Shown piece after piece: positions 34,001 through 46,000 of a stretch of 64,000 bases of DNA. The translations under genes and the position numbers were made by a program. This DNA comes from Myoxocephalus aenaeus (Eukaryota; Chordata; Actinopteri; Perciformes; Cottidae): NCBI GenBank assembly GCA_038501785.1, contig JBAMJR010000189.1:2573501-2637500 (forward strand), read 5' to 3'. The notes under the pieces are model-generated. The model was not told the origin of the DNA, did no database searches, and was given only the letters and a program-made list of their open reading frames with translations. Each line of letters begins with the position of its first letter. Position 1 is the stretch's first letter.

Positions 34001-37000
34001 TCTGAATTCAATTGTGAAATGCTGGGGAGCCCAGGGATTTGAGTTAAATGTGGACATGATGGAGCCATTGCTACCATGTACTTCATTTCATCTTGGTCAT
34101 GTTTGGCTGGGAATTTTGCGATGACACAAATCTTCTCATTCTGCAACTTCTCAAACAAGGACTCGCTGTCCGTTGTCCTAGTTTGTATATTTATACATTC
34201 AGAGCTAAGTGTCCTTGCTGATGGGAAACCTGGGATGCATGAAACACATGAAGCAGACGTATATAAGCTGACCATGTTTGGTGGTCTGTTTACAACTTGA
34301 GCAGAAGGAAAACCACGTACTCTGGCTTCTTTTGGGCAGGATGTCACTAATGTCACCATGCTTTTCGTGCTGTAGCAAGATAGCTGGTCATATTCAGTAA
34401 GTGGGAACATTATTTCTGCCCTTTTCTCCTGAGGCTTTAGCAAAATTGGGTTTGTGTCATTCAGCCACACAATGTTTGGGATTGTAGTCATGGAGGCAAA
34501 TCCTTTGAGACTTGAAGCACTGGAACAGCAAGGTACAAAACGTATCATATTGGGTTCAATCTTGGATTTCGTTCGAGGTGCCGAGGGGAACCCAGGGATT
34601 GTGGATGCTTCTGGACAAGATGGCACTAAGGCCAACATTGTCTTTATAGTTTCTCTGTCTTGATTTGGACTGTGCATTATGAATAATGACTCCTTTGATG
34701 GCTTATCACACAAAGTGGGTGGATCAAAAATCCATTTGAATTTTGAGGCCCCTTCAAAGGATGCAAATCCTGGGAGATTGGATACTTTGGAGCAAACGGG
34801 TACAAGATTTAGCATATTGTATTTGGGAACAGATGGGAAGCCTGGAATCGTTGATGCTCTTGGGCAAGAAGGAACCAAAGCAAGCATGTTGTTTGCTTTT
34901 TCTATGTTAATTGGTGAGCTGTTTATCCTAACCGGAATGTTCTTTTGTGGTCTGTCCATCAATGAACCCAGTTCAGCACACCATCCTTCTTCCTTGTGCA
35001 CTTCAACTGATGGAAATCCAGGTATGATAGAAACTAAGGGGCACAACGGAAGGAGGTTGATGACATTTAGGCCATAATACACCATTTTGGGATTTGGAAT
35101 AGATGGGAAACCAGGGATTCTTGTCACTTTAGGACAGGATGGTACACAGGAAACCATAGTCTTCATTATCTTTTTGTCGTTATTTGATGTGTCAAATATG
35201 ACCCTCTTCTTTGGTAGGCTCTTCAGCAATGACCCCTTTTCTGTTACCCATCCTACACTTATATCCCCATCAACTGATGGGAATCCAGGAATTTTTGAAA
35301 ATTGCAAGCACGATGATAAAAGGCTGATCATATTTGGTGCACTATAAGTGTTTTTGGCATTTGGATGAGAAGGAAATCCTGGCGTCCGTGCCTCTTTTGG
35401 ACAGGATGGTACAACAGAAACCATTGCTTTCATTGCTCTCTTATCTCCTTCACATCTGTCAATCAATGATACCAGCTTTTCTTTCAATCTTGGTTCAATT
35501 AGTGGTTTCCTGCTCACTGCCCATTCTTTTGAAGTATGAGATGACGGTAATCCTGGTATTTGTGACACTTTTGAGCATGAGCTGGAAAGACTGACCATAT
35601 TTGTCATGTCAACGTTATTTATCCTGGGTTTTGGGACAGAGGGAAAGCCAGAGATGAGTGATTTTCTTGGGCAACTTTGTGCAAGAGACACAGCTCCTTT
35701 CATGTCTTCTTCTATTTTCTCGTTTTCCAGTAGTAATGTAGACTTCTTTTTCATTTGCTTCTCCCATAATGGCTGATGAAAAGTGTTCCAGTCTTTGCTG
35801 TCATCTTTCTGCATTGAAGGAAAACCAGGAATACTTGATGCGGGTGGGCAAGATGGAAGGAGATTGACTCCACTAAAACCATTATAGATTACTGTAGGTT
35901 TCAGGAAAGATGGAAATCCAGGAATGCAAGCTTGTTTTGGACATGCTGGGGCTAAAGCTGACATGGCTCTCATGTTATCATTGTGAGGTCTCTCTTCAAT
36001 CATAACTATGTTTTTTTTTGTCTGTGTTACCACTATGGGTTTGTAATCTGTAGCCCAGCTTTTGCTCAATGGTTCAATTAATGATGGAACACCTTCAATA
36101 CAAGAGGTTTTGGGGCAAGATCTTAGAAGGCTCATCATATCTGATCCATGATATGCTAAAGTAGGTTGTGTAATTGAGGGGAGGCCTGGTATGCAAGAAT
36201 GTCTTGGGCAAGTTGGTACCAAAGCTACCATTAGTTTAATTTCATCCTTGTCTTTTGGTGATGCTCTCATTACAACAAATTCTGTTTTCACTTTGTTTTC
36301 TAAAAGTGGAGCCTGCTGAGATACCCATGATCTGTTGTTGGCTTCATCGATAGATGGGACACCAGGTATACTGGATACACTTGGACAACTGGGATAAATA
36401 TCCACCATATTTGGTCCATTAAAAACTAAATTGTATTGTGGTGCAGAAGGAAAACCTGGATGTATAGCCTTTTTGGGGCAAGAGGGTAACAATAAAACCA
36501 TTTGGTTTTTGATCTTTCCTTCATTCTTTAATGTATATGGCTGTAATATTTCCTTAATCTTTGATTGTTTCTCCCATATTGGCTTTTGATCTATAAACCA
36601 GTTTTTTTCATTTATGGGCAACCTGGACGGCACGCCAGCAATGATTGTCACACTGGGACAGACATCCAAGAAAGTGGACTGTTTGTATTCCATTTCAGGC
36701 TTCACATAGTATGGCACATGTCGTGCACAAGGGTGGGAAGACATTTTATCCACAATGTCATTATCCTCTGATGACGTCACAATGTCATAATCCTCTGATG
36801 GCGTATCCCAAGTAGACTTGCTGTCCAGTAGGCATTCATCGGTTTGTTTAGCAGTGAATTCAAATATATCGCTAACTGTTGGATATATTGGCATTAGATC
36901 TGCTATCCCAGCTTCTGTATGTGTCTTCATTTCATCACCAGTGTCTAACATCGTGGAAGCGAGACTAACCATTTCTTTTGTCTTTTCCATTTCTTCTTCT

Positions 37001-40000
37001 AATGCGTTTCTAATTGCCTCTGTAGTCACCTTTGGTAGCTCCTCCCATATTATGGTCTGGTCTGTAGGACATTTTACTGTAGGTGCCTTTGGTAGCTCCT
37101 CCCATACTATGGTCCTGTTTGTTGGATGTTTTTGTAACTGCTGCTCTGCATTATTTATTTGGGTTTGGGTTGGGAGTTGTGCTGCACCAGCAACTGGGCA
37201 TGATGGTTGTAGTGAAACCATGTTTTCATGTCTAAAGAGAAGGTAAATTAAAGTCATAGTTATAGTCAAAGTTTACTGTCGTAAGATGCCAAGTAAAAAG
37301 TATAATAATGTAAAAATGTGTAAAAGCTTTACAACAAAGTATTTTGTAATTCTACATATTTTCATCATAATAGAATGCAAGCCTAGAACAGTGTACCTCA
37401 ATCAATTAGTGAGAAAGTAATCAGTGGTGGCAATATAATTACAACAAATTTCCATATAGCAACATTGGAAATAAAACTCTATATTACTACTCATTATCAT
37501 TCTTATGATAGGTATTTTACCCTAATGCATGCAAGTTCAAAAAATGCAATTCACTCCAAACAGCCTGTATTAAAACAACCATCCACAAGAGCTAAAAATC
37601 TGCACTGCAAACAAAACAACACAGCAGGTTGATTGCACAACTACAGCTATAACAGCCAGTGCAGAAAAGCCAGCATTATTTCTGAATAAAAAATTACTTC
37701 AAATTATTAACAGTAATATTCTTCTTTAATAGTCAGAGTTGTAAAATATAAAAAGCAAAGTGCTTTGAAGTAAACGTTGAACTAAATCTTTCCATGGAAA
37801 TCATTTTGAATTTCTTTAAATTAAGAATTTCACACACACGGAACTCTTCTCCAACAACTACATATTTCTTTAGTAATTTTAAGTTTCTGACTACACTTAG
37901 CCTCATGGTGTCTTTGTTCGTTTTGATCTTTTATGCATTTATGAATAGATTTCCAAACTGACTTGCACTTGTATTCTGCTGCTGTTTTGTTATAAATTTG
38001 ATCTCTTTAGCAAATCATTTAGCTCACATGCGCTAACGCTATGAACGGCAAGAAATTAAGCCTACCTAAAGAAGACATTATAAATGAGAATACTGAGAAA
38101 GTTTGATCTGACTCTTCTATGGGCATGAAACCATGACGCTCCACAGTCACTACAACAGTCTCTGCTTCTGCTTTGCCCTTAACATATATTGATGTCTTAG
38201 TTTCTTGAATATCCTTTTGACCTCAGGGGCTGACATAATGGAAAGAGGGAAAAACTGAACCACAATATAACTCAAATCATAACACACAAGGAATGCAGAT
38301 TATGCAGATGGTGCTGAGATAAAGCAATTGTATGATTATGAAAATGCATCACCGCATTGCATCACCAAGCAAACCAAGGCAACCCACCTCTTCCTAACAG
38401 TCAAGAATATAGGCATATCAGGAATGGAGTGCCACATTCTGCAATGCAAGTTTCTGAAAACAGAATCAAAAAGCAGATGGTTCAAAGCCTACACCGCTGA
38501 CATCACAGAGAGAACTCCAACTCCAACTCCAACTCACCCTTTTTCTAGAACCGCTATTTCTTCCACCTCAATAGGTATCCAAAAGCTCTGTTCATCTTTA
38601 TATCTCTCCAAAGCTGAACACCCATCGGGTTTAGTTTTCTCTGTGTCAAGATCTAATCTGATTGGACTGGCCTCATCCCATACAATCTTAATCCCATCCA
38701 CTCTGGAGGATGGCTGGTCCACAAAATGTGATGATGGTAAATCTTTGACAACGGCCTCAGCCTCTATTGTCATTCTTTGTTGTACATCCTTTGGTACGTC
38801 TTGGTTCGGGAATATAAACAGTTTGGATTTCTCTCTGACAGAAACCTTACAAATAGAATGTTCTTCCAGTGAAAGCTGTTGATTAATAAGGTTTTTTCTT
38901 TCATTTCCAATTCCAGTTGTTGTTCCTGGCCACCCCTGTTCTGAATGGTGCACATGTGTGGATGGTGACCCAAGAACAGAGGCTTTCTTTGGGCAAGATG
39001 GCACACTATTTACCATATTTGGAAGCTGATGTATTTCAGGCATTGGAACTGTTGGGAAGAACGAACTGAGAATGTTTGGACAAGAAGGAGAACAATACTT
39101 TGTATCAAATGTACTGCAGTCTTGCATCTTTATCATCACCAATGGCCAGCGCCCTACTTTAGATTCAGAAACCATTGACACTCTTGAGGGGAAACCAATG
39201 ATACTTGACTGTTGTGGGCAACATGGCAGCAACTGTACCATGTCTGGATGTGTGTCCACAATGGCATCAACAGGTTGGTGTCGTGGAGCGGATGGAAATC
39301 CAGGGTTCAGGGCTCGTCGAGGACATGTTGGAAGCATTCTCAGCATTATTTCTTTTTCCCTATATGATGTATCCTTAACTGTAAAATCTTGGTGGACAAC
39401 TCTGTACCTTCTATTGAATGAGCTTTTCAAAACGACATCCTTGTTCACATACCAGCCATCTGGATCTTTTGCTCTATTCTTTGCAGGTAGACCTGGAATG
39501 TCACTGTGTTTAGGGAAAGTGTCTACAGTTTTTAACATGCTCATCATAGCTTCCACTGGTCTCTCTCCTTCCTTAGAGGGAATTCCAGGAATAGATGAAT
39601 GTTTTGGACAGGGTGGCAACATTGATACCATAATCCTAACCACTGCCTTTTCTGTTAAATACATTTTTTGGTCATGTATTACTGACAGTCTACCATGGTT
39701 TCTTAATGGCCTTTCATATCTTGGCCTTTTATACACGTTCCATTCCGCCTCATCAGAACAACTGTGGTGTCTAGAAGGTATTCCACATACGCTAGAATGT
39801 CTTGGACATGTAGGCAATAAATTGATCATACTTGGTATATTTGCTAACACCTGACATGGCACAGATGGAAAGCCTGGTAAACAAGCTGTCTGTGAGCACG
39901 ATGGCAATATTGATACCATATTTATGATCATATCATAATCCGAATAGAACACATTAACATCCAGTAAATGTAATTTAACTGCCGACTTCTCCCTAGGAAA

Positions 40001-43000
40001 TAGCAGCGACTTACTTTCCATTAGCCACTTTGACTGTTTGCTGGTGTCTCTTAGTGGCATTCCAGGAACTCTAGATTCCTTTGTACAACTAGGCAATACA
40101 TTTACCATAGTTGGGCCATCTGCTAATGTCAGTGTTAGAGCAGACGGAAACCCAGGGACACTAGCATTCTCAGGGCAGGAGGGTAATATTGCACTCATAC
40201 TGTCAGCAGTGTTCTCATCAAAACACAAAACTGCATTTAGAATCTGCACGTCCTTTTTAATAAATGGACGGCCCCACTGTTTAATTTTAGAAGCAAACCA
40301 TTCATTGCAGCTAGACAAGCAGAGTTTTTGTCCAGTCTTTGAAGGCCAACCAGGGACTCGACTATGTATTGGACATGAAGGCATTACATTAACCATGCTG
40401 GGTTCTTGTGGAGCAGAGGGTAAGCCAAAGACGTTGGCTTTGTGCGGGCAACTTCTCAGCATATCTACCATATCTTTAGGGATATATGTGTCTTTCAGTA
40501 TCCACTGAACAAGGTAAGCTTGGGTTTTCTTCTCTGGTCTCTTGATGATCAATTGCTTCAAGGCATGCCAATCTTTGTTGTCTGAAATGTTTTGATTTTG
40601 AGACAGCATTCCAGGAATTTGGGTCTGTTTAGGGCATATAGGTTCAAGACTGACAATACTCGGTAACAGCTTCTGGGGTCCTGTGAGCATACCTACAAGG
40701 CAGGTACTCACAAGGTATGAAGGCAACACTGCCGCTGTACTGAAGATTTCTCTTTTGTCAAGATCCTGACCTGCACCTGGGGAATTATCAGGAGTAAATA
40801 CTTCCCCTTTACTTTTTATCAAAATGTGCCTATTTATATCCAAACCCTCACCTTGAGCACCAACTGGCTCCTTAGAGATTAAACCAATGACTTTTCTTGG
40901 GAAATTCAGAGCTTGACTTGGTGCAAATGGAGCACTGGGCACATTCTGTTCTTTTCTTGGCACATAAGGAAAACCAGGGATGGTTTCCTTCCAGGGACAA
41001 GATGGTAACATATCTACCATATGTTCTATATGTTCTTTATCCTCATGTGACTTTTCCTGAACCAGAGCAGGATTACTTCTCAACGGCCTATCTAAAACAA
41101 ATTCCCTTAAAACATGCCAGCTGTCATTATATGCCATACATCCTTGTCTACCTGGAATACCTGCAACCATTGTCTGTTTGGGGCATGTAGGGAGAAGACT
41201 AGCCATACTTGGAGTAGGTGAAGCCTTCTGTAATGGTGCAGAAGGAAACCCTGGAACACTAGCCTTTCTAGAACATGTTGGCAACATGGCCACCATCATT
41301 TTAACCATATTAGTATCAGCAACCGCTTGCTCCTGAACACAAGACATATACAAAACAAATGCTTCTTTTATCTGCAATTGTTTCTTCCACAGAGAACAAC
41401 TGTCCCAAACATTATTTTCAAACCCAGTCACTGCTCCAACAGAAGCTAACCCTGGAATCCTGCAAATTCTGGGACATATAGGTAAAAGACATGTCATATT
41501 TGGCTCACGTTTCAAAGCAGATGGGAATCCAGGAATACTGGCAGACCTGGAGCAGGACGGTGTTAAGTCCACCATTTTTGAAATTCCTGTAGACTCTTCA
41601 TAAATAGAAATGTAATCCAAATGCAGGAGTAAAGGAACTCTGTTGCTGGGTAACTTCTGAGGCAATAACCTCCTATCAGGCCAAGCTGTAATTTCTGACT
41701 GATGTAAAGATGGCATGCCAGGAATCTTGGAACATAGTGGGCAGCTTGATTGTAACTTAATCATACTCGGAATGCCTACTGTTCGTCCAATCTGAACTTC
41801 AGGCTGTAAAGTGGACGGTGAATGAGAACAAGAACTCCATGTTGTACATAATGGACCGAGTTCCACCTTAGATATGTACAAGCCCATTTCTTCTCCACTG
41901 GCTTTAGCACTTGGTAACATAAGTTCCTGTGTGATGCTTCTATCTCTTTCACACAAGGGTCTCTTATCCATGGACCAAGCAACTTTTTCAGTTCTCTCTT
42001 TCTCCATACAATGTTGTGGGTCAAAACCATGCACATCAATGCTTTTGGTGGACGATGATGCAAACTCTACTTTAAATTCTTCTCTTTGTTTAGATAAATT
42101 ATCTGTTGCATCTTGCTGTGCTGAGAGAAACCCCAAAGAGTCCAGTCTTGAAGTGACTTGATCTGGGGCATTCATGTTGTATATGGTTTTCTTATCCATA
42201 ATGGGTATTGGAACAGCAGGGCTTATTCCTTGAGTGTTTTTTTGTAGCTTCTCCTGCTGTGAGTTTTTTGCAATGGACCATTCTTCAGACTGAGCAGCCA
42301 AGTTCTCATTTCTGAAGGAATAAAGTATACCAAAGTTTGATGTCAGGAAAAAAAGACTGGAGTGCTTAACAAAGCTTTTAAAAAAGCCTACACAACATCG
42401 ACTTATCTTTCATCATCATGATTTACTTTTGCATTTCAAGTGTTGGAAAGGGGATTTAACTGATAGAGTAACAAGCTACACTTACCCCAAATCCATAGTT
42501 ACAGCTTCTTTTTTATGGGCCACTCCTATCCTTGCTATCGGTTTTGTGTCAGAGGTTGTAGCAATTTGAGGCGAGTGCAGCAAAGGTCCCTGGAGTGATC
42601 TGGAAGTTGGTTGGGGATTGGTAGGAGAAAGGGGTATGTGTTTAATGGGCTCTGGTTGGGGTATTACATTCCCTAACTGAATGGACATCATGGACAAGTG
42701 ACTTCCTGGTTTAGCCACTGAAGCAGCGGTGTAATCTTGACAATCAGGGTTTAGCTTAGGTGCAAAAGTGAAGGGAGGAACTGTTCGCTGAATGCTCGGG
42801 AATGTCCTTGTTGGCCTTGATTCTGTTTGATTCATCTGTGATTTTGGCATCTCAGAATATTTTAGCCCTTGGGCTATGGGCTTTCTTGGGTTTAGGGACA
42901 GAAGTGAGGCCATACTCTCAGGTCTGAGGGACAAACAAATGAAGATCAGAGTTATGACGTCATGACGTAAGGAAATTGTCCACCGCAGTAATGCAGTCCA

Positions 43001-46000
43001 TATCCAGGTCATATTCGCACACAAGCAAATGAGCAAATGTGACATAGAACTACAAAAGATAACAGGAGATTCAAACCAGAGTCACGAACCAAACAAGCAT
43101 TTTGTGATAAATCACGGAACAAAGGACCAGGTCTTGCCAAGCAGCCGCAGCTTTTTAAAATAATACACTGAATCAACACTTCCCGATCACTTGGCACTTG
43201 TTACATCAAGATGACTTTGACTAAGTTGTTTTTGTTAAATTTCAACGTACAAAGAATATTTTTGATAATCCCATATTCTAGGCAATTTCACAAGCAGCGT
43301 AGTGAGACATGTTTGCAGTGCTGAAACATTGCTACATATTATAAGCAGTAAAAGATGCTAAACAGAGGATACCAGAGTCTTGCTTCACCAGATTTTACAG
43401 TCAAATATATTTAAAGATTTTTTATATCAAAATGAGATATTTCCCTTCTGTCATGAGACATGCAAATCATTACAAATACATTTAAATGGTAGGGCTGGAC
43501 CCGAATATTCAACTATTCAGTTAAATGTTTGTTGTGTAAATTCTTTTGGTTTTCAATTTTGCCATTCAGACATTTGCTTATTTATCATATTTGTTTTACC
43601 CCTCAGGTTACAAACATGCATAAAACACACCAAACCTTTTGCAAAATGCTTCTTATTCAATAACAAAAACAAAACGGCCAATACTGTTGAATAACAAAAT
43701 CCCTATAAAATAAATGCAATTAAATAACCCGAAAGACACAAGTTGCAGTGCTATGCCGTCCATCTCAGCTGAGAACGGAGAAATGTAAATGAAGAGTCCT
43801 CGTTGCTACAGGTCGAATCACTTCTGATTCCTACCAAAGCAGAATTCTTTCAAACATTCCCAGAAGCACTTTGAAGCCAAACAAATAGTGAGTTTGTTTG
43901 AAAGATAAAGCATATAAAAGCCAAAGATAAAGCATCTAAAAGCCAAAGCTGCTAATCAAAGCCTTACCACGAATGGCAAATCCATGCCAAACACACTACG
44001 TGAGTTATGTACCTTAATGTGGCTCTTGTATAGACAGGGTCTTTGCTAAAGCTGCATTAAGGGTTTTTTGATGGCTAGAGGGAATAAAGTAAATCCCCAA
44101 AACAAGCCCAAGCCTTGTGATCTTCGTACAGTAACACATCCAGCAGGATGGGCATTCCTTTGGAGTCCTCTTTTTTGCTAAATATCAAATGTCTACAATT
44201 TCCAGTCCACTTACTTTTGAAAATAATATTTAGTTCTTCACCAGTTACTCATTTACTTTGGCTTCCCCATTTTAACCAACATTTGAGCTTGTGAACTACG
44301 AACGTGATATATCGGTTATACAAATCGGCAAACAATTATCTGGAAACTGCACAAAGCTGCAAAGTGGGGCTACAAGTAACCGTTCCACAGTACAGGGAGT
44401 TATTCCATTCAATAGTTATATACAAAGTATTGCTTTGCTTTACGTTGCATCGTTTGCTGTCGCCTCAGGCTCACAATCTGCTTTTTCAGGAGAACCAGAG
44501 AGACAATCCGTTCATGTACAAAGTGTTCTGTGCTGATCTTCAATATTCACCAAAGCCATGGATCATATTTCGCCAACAATTGCTGGGATGAATCAGGATG
44601 TCTAACCTCACCTAAGCCCGCCGTTACTTAGCCTGGCCCAACATAGAACCAACGAGTCACCGATTAAATACATTGAATAACTTTTGTCATCGTAGGGTCG
44701 AGCAACATAAGGGTTTTTAGGGCGGAAACTAAATATATAAAATAGGGCTGGGCAAAAAAGAAAACGCGTTAATGCAGCAAACTATTAACAGTGTTAATTA
44801 TTTGACCATGCGTTAACTTGTTTTTTGTTTTTTTTTGCATTGGGAGGGGCTTAATGCTGCCGCACACAGGTGCTGTACTTTAAATCTCTCCCAGACAGCG
44901 TAGTTCAGACCTGGGCATCTTACGGCTCTCCCAGTCCGAGGTCAATCAAAAAAGAAAAAGAAATAAATAAGATGCACGCCATAAATGCAATACAATGGCA
45001 CTGCTTTTACTTTGAAGGCGATTTACGTATGCGCGCGCGCGCTTCCGCAGCCTCAGTGACCGGCTTGTTGCAAACAGACTGAAGCACGTATTGTTATGTA
45101 GTTTCTGTCCTCAGCGAGCACAGAAACAGACTGTTTATGTTGTTCCCTGATAAAAGACAAATGTTTCTTCTTCAGCATGATATTAAGCTGTTTTACATTA
45201 GAATAAAATAGTCTATAACAGGGGTGGGCAAACTTTTTGGCTCAGGGGCCACATTGAATTAAAAAATTTGACAGACGGGCCGGGCCAGTATCAGATGGAT
45301 GGAGAGTGTTTGACAAAGGGGGCGTGGCTTATCGCCGTCGGGTCTCTCCGTGAAAAAGAGCTGTCTTTTCCGGTATCGATTATGGAATAAATAACCACTA
45401 GTTTTGCTTTATACTTGTTGTGGAAGTCCCAAACATGTCGGAACATGAAACACCCTTGTGTTTGGGTTCATAATATTATCCGTAGCCGCACACAGCTCGG
45501 TGAATTTCTCCGACTCCTCCAGGAACTGCGCCGGTCTTATCTCCGTAAAACGGATACCGATTCTGACATCCACCTTGGAAATAACCACCAGTTCTGCTTT
45601 ATACTTGTTGTGTAAACTCCACATACGTCGGAACATCAAACTCCGTGGTGTCTGGGTTCATAATATTATCCGTAGTCCCACAACAGCGTCTGAATGACAG
45701 CCGCTGCACACACGAAAAGCCTAAAAGAGCGCTGTGCAATAAATAAGCATGAAGAAACATCAACGCTGGTCTGTTGTGGTCATCGTGCTTCGGGAAACTG
45801 AACTTGGGAACGGAGAAGCGCTACAGCGGTCTTTACTATAACTTATAATTATTTAAAATAAAAAACTTTTTTTTAATATATTTTTTTAATAACTTTTTTT
45901 TAATATATTTTTTTTAATGTTATAATAATTATAATACTCGGCGGGCCGTATATTAATACTCGGCGGGCCGTATCCGGCCCGCGGGCCGTAGTTTGCCCAC

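Noticed and set aside
39072..39854. 260-codon plus-strand frame across ehbp1l1 exon 16
   Set aside because: It is the antisense shadow of the repeat exon. The minus frame has in-phase splice sites and family context; the plus frame has none.
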